Positions 9,158 to 16,673 of a stretch of DNA of 64,000 nucleotides are shown in pieces. Under the pieces are notes generated by a model. It did no database searches and was not told the DNA's origin. It saw only the letters and a program-made list of their open reading frames with translations. This DNA is from Acetobacteraceae bacterium (GTDB lineage: Bacteria; Pseudomonadota; Alphaproteobacteria; Acetobacterales; Acetobacteraceae), in contig PLXO01000116.1 of assembly GCA_003151425.1 (NCBI GenBank), positions 271 through 64,270 on the forward strand. The letters are read 5' to 3'. The translations under genes were made by a program, and so were the position numbers. The number at the start of each line of letters is the position of its first letter. The first letter of the stretch is position 1.

Positions 9158-9242
9158 GGCCCCTTCCTTCTTGTCCGCCGCTCACGGTCCCTGCTCATGA
9201 CGCCACTCTCATGGCCCCCCGGCTCATGGCGCCCCGGCTCAT
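9154..9242 (-). other. Micro-ORF relay between the two permease genes
   Basis: The DppB-type stop TGA (9241-9239) overlaps an ATG at 9242 as ATGA. That ATG opens a 15-codon frame (MSRGAMSRGAMRVAS) built on a duplicated 15-bp unit. Its stop again overlaps an ATG (9198) as ATGA, giving a 14-codon frame (MSRDRERRTRRKGP). Its stop in turn overlaps the DppC-type start at 9157. A ribosome could thus re-initiate step by step across the 81-bp gap. The structure is directly seen; the coupling role is inference. The second micro-ORF also contains AGGAAGGGG, a good ribosome site for the DppC start. Confidence 0.6.
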
Positions 9243-10243
9243 GGCCGGGTGATCCGCGGATCGAGCACCGCGTAGCTCAGGTCCACCACCAGATTCACCA
9301 GCACGAACAGGGCGGCGATGAACAGCGCGCCCGCCTGCACCACCGGGTAGTCGCGCGACAGAATCGAATCGACCATCAGCCGCCCCACGCCCGGCAGCGA
9401 GAAGATCGTCTCGGTCAGCACCGCGCCGGACAGCAGCAGGCCAAGCTGCAACCCGATCACCGTAACGATCGGGATCGCCGCGTTGCGCAGCACATGGCGC
9501 ACGACGACCCGGCGCTCGGCCAGCCCCTTGGCGCGCGCGGTGCGCACATGATCGAACAGGGCGGCGGCCATCACCTCGGCGCGGGTGATGCGGGTGATCA
9601 GCGCCAGCGGAACGGTGGCCAGGGTGAACGCCGGCAGCAGCAGATAATGGATCGCTTCCCAGGTCATCACCGGATCGCCGGCCAGGAGGCTGTCCACCAC
9701 GCTCATGCCGGTCACCCGCGGCGGCTCCATGCCGACCGGCATCAGCCCGCCGGTCGGCACCCAGCCGAGCACCGCGGCGAACAGGATCAGCAGCATCAGC
9801 CCGAACCAGAAGATCGGCATCGACACACCGAACAGAGTCAGCGTCATCACCGCCGTATCGAAACGCGTGCCCTGCCAGACCGCGGTGAGCACGCCGAGCG
9901 GCACGCCGATCAGGCTGGCGATCGCGAGCGAGGTCATGGTGAGCTGCAGCGTTACCGGGAAGGCCACCAGCACGTCATCGATTGCCGGGTGGTTGGTTTG
10001 CAGCGACAGGCCGAGATCGCCGTGCAGCGCGCCCGCCACGAAGCGCACGTACTGCACCCAGACCGGCTGGTCGATACCGAGCTGCTGGCGCAGCCGGGCC
10101 AGCGCTTGCACCGTCGCGTGGTCACCCAGCAAAAGCTGCGCGACGTCGCCCGGCAACAGATGCATCGCGATGAACACCACCATGCTGACGCCGAACAACA
10201 CGAAGGCAAGCTGCAGCAGCCGCTGGGCGATATACGGGGCCAC
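9239..10243 (-). CDS. Peptide ABC transporter permease, DppB type
   Basis: A 334-residue inner-membrane permease. The N-terminal helix LLQLAFVLFGVSMVVFIAM is followed by the family's periplasmic segment and by DLGLSLQTNHPAIDDVLVAFP. The cytosolic coupling loop reads RTARAKGLAERRVVVRHVLRNA, and the C-terminal block is LPGVGRLMVDSILSRDYPVVQ. Start is GTG at 10243, 6 nt after the upstream SDR stop. Order on the strand: SDR, this gene, DppC-type gene. Confidence 0.88.
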   Translation of the reverse strand: MAPYIAQRLLQLAFVLFGVSMVVFIAMHLLPGDVAQLLLGDHATVQALARLRQQLGIDQPVWVQYVRFVAGALHGDLGLSLQTNHPAIDDVLVAFPVTLQLTMTSLAIASLIGVPLGVLTAVWQGTRFDTAVMTLTLFGVSMPIFWFGLMLLILFAAVLGWVPTGGLMPVGMEPPRVTGMSVVDSLLAGDPVMTWEAIHYLLLPAFTLATVPLALITRITRAEVMAAALFDHVRTARAKGLAERRVVVRHVLRNAAIPIVTVIGLQLGLLLSGAVLTETIFSLPGVGRLMVDSILSRDYPVVQAGALFIAALFVLVNLVVDLSYAVLDPRITRP

Positions 10244-10249
10244 GCGCGG

Positions 10250-11122
10250 CTACCTGGGGCGCCCGTCCGGCGCCGGGGACAGCCGGAGCGCGGGTTTCAG
10301 CCTATTGCTCCCCCGGGCCAACGCATCGGCGCGGTCGAGCGCGGCGGCGATGCGCGCGTGCCGCGCCTGCACCACCGCGCGCTCGTTGGCGTGGGTAAAG
10401 ATGTAGAATTCGTCGTGGCGGATCGCGTGCACCACGCGCGCGCCGACTGCCTCCGGTTCGATCCGGCCGGTGAATCCGCCCGTGGGATCGGCGCGGGCCG
10501 TTCCTGTCAGCCCGCTCGCTGTACCAGACACGAAAAACGGCGTGCGCACCGGGCCGGGACAGAGCACGGACACGCCGATGCCGCTGCCCTTGGTCTCCTG
10601 TTCCAGCGCCTCGGACAGCGCCACGACGGCGTATTTCGTCATTGCGTAGCCGCCCTGGTTGCGCCCCTCGCGCACGAAGAAGCCGGAGATCGAGGCGGTG
10701 TTGACCACGTGCCCGCCCTCGCCGTGGCGGCGGATCAGCGGCAGCAGCGCGTGGATGCCATGGATCACGCCCATGACGTTGACGCCGATCACCCGGCGCC
10801 AGATTTCTGGGGGTGCCTGCTCGACCGGGATGCCGTGCATCGCCACGCCGGCGTTGTTGACCAGCACATGCAACTTGCCGAACGCCTGCTCGGCGGCGCT
10901 GCCCGCGGCGGCGACGGACGCCGGATCGGATACGTCGGTCACCACGCTGACGACGCGGCCGCCATTCGCTGCGATCGCCGCGTGCGCCTGCTCCAGCGGG
11001 TCGGGGCGGAGGTCGGCCAGCACGAGGTGCATCCCCGCCCGCGCCAGCGCGCCGGCAATGCCCAGGCCGATCCCCGATGCGGCCCCCGTCACCAGCGCGG
11101 TCTTGCCCGTCAGGTCCTGCAT
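10250..11122 (-). CDS. SDR-family NAD(P)-dependent oxidoreductase
   Basis: A 290-residue short-chain dehydrogenase with [20 protein letters not shown], catalytic Ser in NTASISGFF and YAMTK. The C-terminal tail of about 40 residues ([19 protein letters not shown]) is typical of a subgroup often called oxidoreductases of steroid or fatty-acyl type; the substrate is unknown. Start ATG at 11122, with GGGGAGGG about 8 nt upstream. It is divergent from argG (82 bp between starts), so the two share a short promoter region. It is probably co-transcribed with the permeases downstream. Confidence 0.85.
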   Translation of the reverse strand: MQDLTGKTALVTGAASGIGLGIAGALARAGMHLVLADLRPDPLEQAHAAIAANGGRVVSVVTDVSDPASVAAAGSAAEQAFGKLHVLVNNAGVAMHGIPVEQAPPEIWRRVIGVNVMGVIHGIHALLPLIRRHGEGGHVVNTASISGFFVREGRNQGGYAMTKYAVVALSEALEQETKGSGIGVSVLCPGPVRTPFFVSGTASGLTGTARADPTGGFTGRIEPEAVGARVVHAIRHDEFYIFTHANERAVVQARHARIAAALDRADALARGSNRLKPALRLSPAPDGRPR

Positions 11123-11204
11123 GCGTCGGCCCTCCCCAAGCTGCTTGCGCCGTTGCTGCCTCGGGGCTACTCCCCGCCGGCACCGCAGCAGAAGGGCCGC
11201 CGGC

Positions 11205-12434
11205 ATGCGCGTCAAGGATGTGAAGAAGGTCGTGCTCGCCTATTCCGGCGGCCTGGACACCAGCGTGATCCTGCGCTGGCTGCAGGTGACCTATCGTTGC
11301 GAGGTGGTGACCTTCACGGCGGACCTCGGGCAGGGCGAGGAACTGGCGCCCGCCCGTGCCAAGGCCGAAATGTTCGGCGTGAAGGAGATTTTTGTTGACG
11401 ACCTGCGCGAGACGTTTGTGCGGGACTTCGTGTTTCCGATGTTCCGTGCCAACGCGCTGTATGAGGGGCAGTACCTGCTGGGCACCTCGATCGCCCGCCC
11501 GCTGATCGCGCAGCGGCAGATCGAGATCGCCGAGGAGGTCGGTGCCGATGCGGTGGCGCACGGCGCGACCGGCAAAGGCAACGACCAGGTGCGCTTCGAG
11601 CTGAGCTATTACTCGCTGAAGCCCGACATCAAGATCATCGCCCCGTGGCGCGAGTGGGACCTGACCAGCCGCACCAAGCTGATGGAATTCGCGGCGGAAA
11701 ATCAGATCCCGATCGCCCGGGACAAGCGCGGCGAGGCGCCGTTCAGCGTCGACGCCAACCTGCTGCACTCGTCGTCGGAGGGGAAAATCCTGGAGGACCC
11801 GGCGGTGGAGGCGGACGAGATCGTCTATCAGCGCACCATCAGTCCGGAGGACGCGCCGGACAAAGCCACCGTGATCAGCGTCGACTTCGAGCACGGTGAC
11901 GCCCGCGCTATCGACGGGGTGAAGCTGTCGCCGGCCGCGCTGCTGACCCGCCTGAACGAACTGGGCAAGGCCAACGGCATCGGCCGGCTGGACCTGGTGG
12001 AGAACCGCTTCGTCGGCATGAAGAACCGCGGGGTGTACGAGACACCGGGCGGCACCATCCTGCTGGCGGCGCATCGCGCGATCGAGACCATCACGCTGGA
12101 TCGCGAGGCGGCGCATCTGAAGGACGAGCTGATGCCGCGCTATGCGACGCTGATCTACAACGGGTTTTGGTTCAGCCCGGAGCGGCGGATGCTGCAAGCG
12201 CTGATCGATGAGAGCCAGAAGAGTGTGAGCGGGCGGGTGCGGCTGAAGTTATACAAGGGGAATGTTAGCTGTATCGGGCGGGAGAGCCCGAACAGCCTCT
12301 ACTCGATGAAGGTGGTGACGTTCGAGGAGGACCAGGGGGCGTATGACCAGTTCGACGCGCAGGGGTTCATCAAGCTGAACGCGCTGCGGCTGCGGCTGGG
12401 GGCGAGTGCCGGCCGGCGCGGGGGAGCGTTGTAG
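11205..12434 (+). CDS. argG: Argininosuccinate synthase
   Basis: A 409-residue cytosolic enzyme joining citrulline and aspartate with ATP in arginine synthesis. The PP-loop [12 protein letters not shown] lies at residues 8-19. Other family blocks are [13 protein letters not shown], the central [26 protein letters not shown], and [20 protein letters not shown]. Near full family length with a complete C-terminal helix region. Start ATG at 11205. It is a lone gene; the other arginine genes are not in the window. Confidence 0.97.
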   Translation: MRVKDVKKVVLAYSGGLDTSVILRWLQVTYRCEVVTFTADLGQGEELAPARAKAEMFGVKEIFVDDLRETFVRDFVFPMFRANALYEGQYLLGTSIARPLIAQRQIEIAEEVGADAVAHGATGKGNDQVRFELSYYSLKPDIKIIAPWREWDLTSRTKLMEFAAENQIPIARDKRGEAPFSVDANLLHSSSEGKILEDPAVEADEIVYQRTISPEDAPDKATVISVDFEHGDARAIDGVKLSPAALLTRLNELGKANGIGRLDLVENRFVGMKNRGVYETPGGTILLAAHRAIETITLDREAAHLKDELMPRYATLIYNGFWFSPERRMLQALIDESQKSVSGRVRLKLYKGNVSCIGRESPNSLYSMKVVTFEEDQGAYDQFDAQGFIKLNALRLRLGASAGRRGGAL

Positions 12435-12753
12435 ATTTGGCGGTGGATCGTTGGAGCACCGGCCTGGCGGAGGAGTCCGAATGTCGCGCCCGGACCCGAA
12501 GAAAAGGTAGCCGGGGAACTTGGCATTAGCCGGCGCATTCGACCCTTGTCAGACTTTTCTCAGGCGGATCGGCCGACCTCCGATTTTGGCCGAGAGCGGA
12601 TGGCCAGCTCTGGGCTGATAAACGATGGAAGCCGACATTCCTCGACAGACATACTGGGCGGCTTTAGCGGCATTTGCAGGGCACGGGCCGGCTGCCTGGA
12701 ACAGGGTTGGAATGCGGTCGGGCTAAAAAAATGCAGCCTGCCACCGATTTTGT
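12435..12753. other. Gene-free stretch before the island
   Basis: Between argG and the island promoter no coding sequence is supported: short open frames on both strands lack ribosome sites and recognisable families. It is less GC-rich towards its right end. It may contain the left boundary of the accessory island, but no direct repeat or tRNA was found here. Confidence 0.35.
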
Positions 12754-12782
12754 TTGAAAATCGCACATCGACTCGCTATATG
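12754..12782 (+). promoter_or_regulatory. Predicted sigma-70 promoter of the island operon
   Basis: TTGAAA at 12754-12759 and TATATG at 12777-12782 are separated by 17 bp, which is close to consensus and unusually clear for this GC-rich genome. The first gene starts at 12814, giving a leader of about 25 nt. The XRE protein of the operon is the natural candidate repressor; no convincing symmetric operator was identified. Confidence 0.6.
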
Positions 12783-12813
12783 GTGGATATTCGCACGGAC
12801 CGGATGGACCCGA

Positions 12814-13134
12814 ATGAGCAGCGATCTGGACTACTCCGAGGATGATCTAGCCGCAGACCTGAAGGTCTGGTGGGACGATCAGGTTGCCGATGTGGACGAC
12901 CCGTTTGCTGACCCTCGACCGCCCCGAGAGGGCACAATCTTTGAGGTGGTTCCGGTGGTCGACTCGCTCGGTGTGGTGACGGCCCTGCTTACGATCGAAA
13001 AGCACGTCAACTTCGAGGTGCCGGCTCGCATCATCAAGGCCGGCGGTTATCGAAGCTTCGAGGAAATGCTCGCCCATTTGCTCCCCCGGATTCGTAGCCT
13101 TGTTCTCCAACGGCGTAAGAAGGAGGCCGCATGA
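12814..13134 (+). CDS. Unknown protein, first gene of the protease island
   Basis: A 106-residue acidic-then-basic protein. The first 40 residues are rich in Asp and Glu (MSSDLDYSEDDLAADLKVWWDD). A middle segment FEVVPVVDSLGVVTALLTIEKH looks beta-rich, and the end is basic (RRKKEAA). No family is recognised. Start ATG at 12814; an upstream in-frame ATG at 12754 lies inside the predicted promoter and is rejected. It overlaps the XRE gene by 4 bp, so it is translated as the leader gene of a five-gene operon. It could be an antitoxin-like or adaptor partner; this is inference from position only. Confidence 0.7.
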   Translation: MSSDLDYSEDDLAADLKVWWDDQVADVDDPFADPRPPREGTIFEVVPVVDSLGVVTALLTIEKHVNFEVPARIIKAGGYRSFEEMLAHLLPRIRSLVLQRRKKEAA

Positions 13135-13520
13135 CCGAACCCCAGCGCATCGGACGCGCGATGCCACAGGACAAGGACGAAAATCGCCAGATTCTTGGCA
13201 CTCGACTGAAGGAAGCACGAGAGTATCTGGAGCTGTCGCAAGACGAAGTCGCGCGAATTCTGGATATTCCAAGAACGGCTGTTTCCCTGATGGAAGCCGG
13301 GCAGCGGAAAGTCGACGCGATCGAATTGAAGAAGCTGGCCGAAATCTACCAGCGTCCCATCGGCTATTTTACCGGGGAAGCCGGCGCGGCTATCCCGCCC
13401 GTCCCGGAGTCCGTCCAGCATTTGGCGCGCACGGCAGCGAAGCTCTCCGATCGCGACCGTGAGGAATTGCTGCAATTCGCGCAGTTTCTGCAAGCGCGTC
13501 AGCCGTCACGGGATCGCTGA
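13131..13520 (+). CDS. XRE-family transcriptional regulator
   Basis: A 129-residue DNA-binding protein. The helix-turn-helix spans about residues 26-80: LGTRLKEAREYLELSQDEVARILDIPRTAVSLMEAGQRKVDAIELKKLAEIYQ, with the usual S/T-x3-V-A turn. The C-terminal tail (LSDRDREELLQFAQFLQ) is typical of XRE proteins paired with ImmA/IrrE peptidases. A textbook AGGAGG lies 5 nt before the ATG. It overlaps its neighbours by 4 bp and 1 bp. It probably represses the operon and is released or cleaved through the adjacent ImmA/IrrE protein, as in ICEBs1 ImmR/ImmA (family knowledge). Confidence 0.88.
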   Translation: MTEPQRIGRAMPQDKDENRQILGTRLKEAREYLELSQDEVARILDIPRTAVSLMEAGQRKVDAIELKKLAEIYQRPIGYFTGEAGAAIPPVPESVQHLARTAAKLSDRDREELLQFAQFLQARQPSRDR

Positions 13521-14518
13521 TGGCGCGCCGCGATGCAATTCTCGAAGGTGCGCAGGCGGCGGCGCGGGTCCACGAACAACTGCGAATCCGGCGGACCGTC
13601 GAAACCACTGGTAGCGCGATCGATGTCTTTGGTGCGCTTCTGTCGCTCCATGTAGCGCTCTTGTTTCGTCCGCTGGAAGGGCTCCTTGGAGCCTGCCTGC
13701 CCGGGCCAAACCCCGGCGTGATCATTTCGACGCAGCGGCCACTTCGGGTTCAGCGATTTACTGGAGCACACGAGCTTGGGCATGTGGCGCTCGGCCACGA
13801 AGTCAGTTTCGACGGAGAGGAGATTCTCGGACGTACCCCGACCAGTGGGCGTGACGAGATCGAACTGGCAGCCGACAGCTTCGCCGCATCTTTTCTTCTG
13901 CCTAAGTGGTTATTGCAATTTCATGCGCGACGGCAGGGATGGAACCGGGCGAGCATGTCTGAGCCGCATGCCGTGTATCAGCTGTCGTTGCGGGCCGGGG
14001 CGAGCTACGAGGCGACCTGCGTCGCGCTGGAGCGGCATGGGATCATCGACCGTCCAACGCGAGAGCGTTTGGTCGCGAAGCCGCGCCGAGCGCTTAAGGA
14101 GGAATTGCTCGACGGCTTCGAGGTCGAGGATTTCCGGCGTGATGTCTGGTTGCTTACGGAACGCGATGAAGGCCTCACGCTGGAGGGCGCACCCGCAGAC
14201 CTGTTTGTCTTGAAACTCACGGAGAATGGCGGCGCCGGCTATCTGTGGACCACCGCGGGACTCGTGGAGGCCGGGTTTGCGATACTACGCGATCAACGTG
14301 ACATTCCGCCTCCAGAAACGGCAATCGGCGGCCCCGTAAAGCGCGAACTCATGGCACGCGTCCTATCGCCGACAAGCGGCGATTTTTCTCTGGAGCTCAG
14401 AAGGCCCTGGCAAGGATCGGGCCCGGCGATCGCCTCGCTGCATGTCACCTATGATCTCTTCGGCAAGGAAATCGGCATGCCCCGCGCCATTCGTCGAACT
14501 CTGGCGAGGGCGGCCTGA
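13520..14518 (+). CDS. ImmA/IrrE metallopeptidase fused to chagasin-like (I42) domain
   Basis: A 332-residue two-domain protein. The N-terminal half is an ImmA/IrrE (COG2856) zinc peptidase: GAHELGHVALGHE near residue 83 supplies HExxH, and ELAADSFAASFLLPKWLL supplies the downstream Glu/Ala-x-x-FA-x-x-LLMP-like motif. The last 110 residues look like an I42 chagasin inhibitor of papain-family proteases: NGGAGYLW matches the NPTTGF-W loop, IGGPVKREL matches the GxGG strand loop, and GDFSLELRRPW matches the RPW loop. The next gene encodes a papain-like protease, so this protein is probably both sensor/peptidase and cognate inhibitor. ATG overlaps the XRE stop by 1 bp. The fusion is the most distinctive feature of the island. 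Confidence 0.82.
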   Translation: MARRDAILEGAQAAARVHEQLRIRRTVETTGSAIDVFGALLSLHVALLFRPLEGLLGACLPGPNPGVIISTQRPLRVQRFTGAHELGHVALGHEVSFDGEEILGRTPTSGRDEIELAADSFAASFLLPKWLLQFHARRQGWNRASMSEPHAVYQLSLRAGASYEATCVALERHGIIDRPTRERLVAKPRRALKEELLDGFEVEDFRRDVWLLTERDEGLTLEGAPADLFVLKLTENGGAGYLWTTAGLVEAGFAILRDQRDIPPPETAIGGPVKRELMARVLSPTSGDFSLELRRPWQGSGPAIASLHVTYDLFGKEIGMPRAIRRTLARAA

Positions 14519-15166
14519 GTGAGTGTCATTGTTTCGTGCGACCTGCGCAGCTCCTTCGGTGACATCAGGAATCAAGGCGCTCGGCCGACTTGTGTCGCCT
14601 TCGCCGTCAGCGATGCGCACGCGGCGGCCCGTGGGGGACATGAAATCCTATCGGTCGAGCATCTTTATTTTCATGCCGTACAGCGGACGTCAGGCGGCCA
14701 TCCGAAGGATGGCGTCAGCCTGACGAAAACGCTAGAGGCCCTTCGCCTCGACGGTCAGTCGGCAGAGAGCGGATGGCCATACCTTGATGTATTGCCGGCC
14801 GATCTCGCGACATGGATCCCGCCCAAGACCGCCGCACCCGTCTTTAAGCGAGAGGCTGCCGCGAGGGTGGCGTCGCTTCTCGCAGCACTCGATGCGGGGC
14901 AACCAGTGATCGTCACATTCATGGTCAGCACAGCCTTCTGCATGGCGCCCGCCGGTATTGTCCATCCGGTCAGGTCAGACACGGATGTCGATTGGCACGC
15001 GGTTATTGCGGTCGGACACGGACGGATCGGCGGCAGGCCGTTTGTCCTGGTTCGTAACAGTTGGGGCCAAAGTTGGGGTGACGGCGGCTATGGCTGGGTT
15101 GATCTCGAATATCTGTCGCCGCGCGTGAGGGACTTGATCATGTTGGCATCGGGGAGCACCGTCTGA
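14519..15166 (+). CDS. Papain-like C1-family cysteine protease
   Basis: A 215-residue single-domain protease without signal peptide or pro-region, hence cytosolic and presumably controlled in trans. The papain catalytic set is visible: RNQGARPTCVAFAVSDAHA (Gln of the oxyanion hole and the Cys nucleophile near residue 25), DWHAVIAVGHG (His) and VRNSWGQSWGDGGYGWV (Asn and the NSWG-x-x-WG-x-x-GY signature). A GTG start lies immediately after the stop of the ImmA-chagasin gene, so the two are translationally coupled. Known C1 enzymes cleave proteins; the target here is unknown. An effector protease released on infection or DNA damage is a reasonable inference. Confidence 0.85.
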   Translation: MSVIVSCDLRSSFGDIRNQGARPTCVAFAVSDAHAAARGGHEILSVEHLYFHAVQRTSGGHPKDGVSLTKTLEALRLDGQSAESGWPYLDVLPADLATWIPPKTAAPVFKREAAARVASLLAALDAGQPVIVTFMVSTAFCMAPAGIVHPVRSDTDVDWHAVIAVGHGRIGGRPFVLVRNSWGQSWGDGGYGWVDLEYLSPRVRDLIMLASGSTV

Positions 15167-15966
15167 TGAAGGCGATCCAGGCTGAGACCTGTGTTGATGC
15201 ATGGCTACAAGCCTGCACATTTCTGCTCGATGCGCAGGATTGGCGGGCTTATACCGTGGTGATCGAAATCACCGATCCGCTCGCGATGCCTGTACGAGAT
15301 CGCGCCGTCCATGACTTTGTTGATGGATTTCTGCGTCGTAAGGGCGGCTTGCCGATCAATACGGTCGTGAACACGATTTTCCCGGCACAGCTTTACGAGC
15401 GTTACGGCCGTGAGGGCGTGTTCGAGCGGTATCCGGCCCTTTATCCAACGATCCAGTGCCATGATGACGCGCGGAGCTGGGGCACCTATGCGATGCGATT
15501 GATCCAGCGCACCGATCATCGTGGAAACACAATCTATCCTCTTCGGGACCTCGTGACCAAGATCGCGGGGCAGGCAAAGCAAAACGGCGGTAAACGTGCC
15601 GCCTATGAGGCGGGGACGGTCGAGCCCTTCACCGATCTCCCGATTTACGACCCCGGCCGTGACCGGGGACGCATCTTGGGTGGTCCCTGCCTCAGCCATG
15701 TCAGTGTCAAGCTGACCCCGGAACACGCCGTGCATCTTACCGGCTTCTATCGGTCGCACTACTATGTGCAACGCGCACTGGGCAATTTTCTTGGCTTGGC
15801 GCACCTGCAGAACTTCATCGCTCGCGAGGCCAGTGTCGCCATGGGACCGCTAATCATCCATTCCTCGATGGCGCAGCTCGACACGCTGGCCGGCCACTGG
15901 GGGACAGGCGATGTTCGCAGTTTAATCGAGGGCTGCACAGTGGCTCGGTGCAGAAGGGCCGCTTAA
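15166..15966 (+). CDS. Thymidylate-synthase-like protein
   Basis: A 266-residue protein resembling the thymidylate synthase / dCMP hydroxymethylase superfamily. GGPCLSHVSVKL fits the catalytic PCH-x3-QF block with the Cys kept, and LTGFYRSHYYVQRALGNFLGLAHLQNFIA fits the LYQRS-x-D-x-FLGVPFNIA block. The N-terminal half is divergent and contains RDLVTKIAGQAKQ. It is not a housekeeping ThyA: several folate- and dUMP-contact residues differ. The ATG overlaps the protease stop by 1 bp, and it is the last gene of the rightward operon, 41 bp from the end of the convergent glycosylase gene. It may methylate or hydroxymethylate a pyrimidine nucleotide (inference). Confidence 0.7.
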   Translation: MKAIQAETCVDAWLQACTFLLDAQDWRAYTVVIEITDPLAMPVRDRAVHDFVDGFLRRKGGLPINTVVNTIFPAQLYERYGREGVFERYPALYPTIQCHDDARSWGTYAMRLIQRTDHRGNTIYPLRDLVTKIAGQAKQNGGKRAAYEAGTVEPFTDLPIYDPGRDRGRILGGPCLSHVSVKLTPEHAVHLTGFYRSHYYVQRALGNFLGLAHLQNFIAREASVAMGPLIIHSSMAQLDTLAGHWGTGDVRSLIEGCTVARCRRAA

Positions 15967-16007
15967 TCGTCAGTCCGTTGGTGCGTACTGCGGCGTCTGC
16001 GGCTGCC

Positions 16008-16673
16008 TCAGAGGGGCAGCATAAGCTCGGTGGCGTGCGAAAGGCCATATGCGTCGCTGATGCCTTCGATGAACGCTGCTTGGCCACCGTAGCTTGGATG
16101 GCGGATGGAGATGGCCTCGTGCCCCATCCGAGCCAGGGCCCGATGGGCATCGTTGCCGAGGGCAACGATACGCGCAGGCCTGAGCCACGCGAGCAGTGCC
16201 GCCAGCAAGTCGTCAACCACCCGGGCCTCACGAACCGTATGGCAACGGTTGGTCATCGGGTCGCCGGGTTCGTAGGGGTGAAAAGGAAACGCGTTCCAGA
16301 GAAACGGTGCAACGGGGACGCGCTTGATCATTTTCCAAATCTCTCGCGCCGTTCGCTCCGCGACAGGCTCCGTCCGCGTGGCGCGTTCAATCCGGGCGTT
16401 ACCGAACGCCTTGCCAAGGTCTGCTAGGTGCAGTTCGTCCGTCAGCGCCAACCCGGTCCGCCGACCGCCGCGATACCCGAGATCGCGGCCAAACCAGATG
16501 CTATCCGTGCCGATCATCTCGGCTGCGGCGAGGATGCTCACGAGGTTTCGGCGCCGGACTGCCGCCGCGTCGGGGCGGTCATGATCTGGACAGCAATCAC
16601 TGTAAGGGTTGAACACATGGGCGAACTTGAGCGTCGCGAGGTCGTCGACGAAAGTCTCGGGAAAGCTGCTCAT
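16008..16673 (-). CDS. Uracil-DNA-glycosylase-superfamily protein
   Basis: A 221-residue UDG-fold protein. WFGRDLGYRGGRRTGLALTDE corresponds to the first motif region (GEAPGYRG-x-R-x-TG-x-P-F-T in common relatives). PVAPFLWNAFPFHPYEPGDPMTNR corresponds to the substrate strand, ARIVALGNDAHRAL to the core beta strand, and IRHPSYGGQ to the HPS motif II. The usual Glu-Ala-Pro of motif I is replaced by Arg-Asp-Leu, so catalysis or base choice may differ from standard UDG. It overlaps the MazG-like gene by 4 bp (ATGA) and is the second gene of the leftward operon. Role inferred: excision of an altered or uracil-like base. Confidence 0.75.
   Translation of the reverse strand: MSSFPETFVDDLATLKFAHVFNPYSDCCPDHDRPDAAAVRRRNLVSILAAAEMIGTDSIWFGRDLGYRGGRRTGLALTDELHLADLGKAFGNARIERATRTEPVAERTAREIWKMIKRVPVAPFLWNAFPFHPYEPGDPMTNRCHTVREARVVDDLLAALLAWLRPARIVALGNDAHRALARMGHEAISIRHPSYGGQAAFIEGISDAYGLSHATELMLPL

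Noticed and set aside
8561..11398. 945-codon open frame on the plus strand opposite the permeases and SDR
   Set aside because: It is antisense to three well-supported genes, has His/Arg/Gln-rich low-complexity translation and no family motifs: a GC-content artefact.
12754..12813. Upstream start for the first island gene
   Set aside because: The ATG at 12754 is part of the TTGAAA -35 region of the predicted promoter and the added residues are not protein-like.
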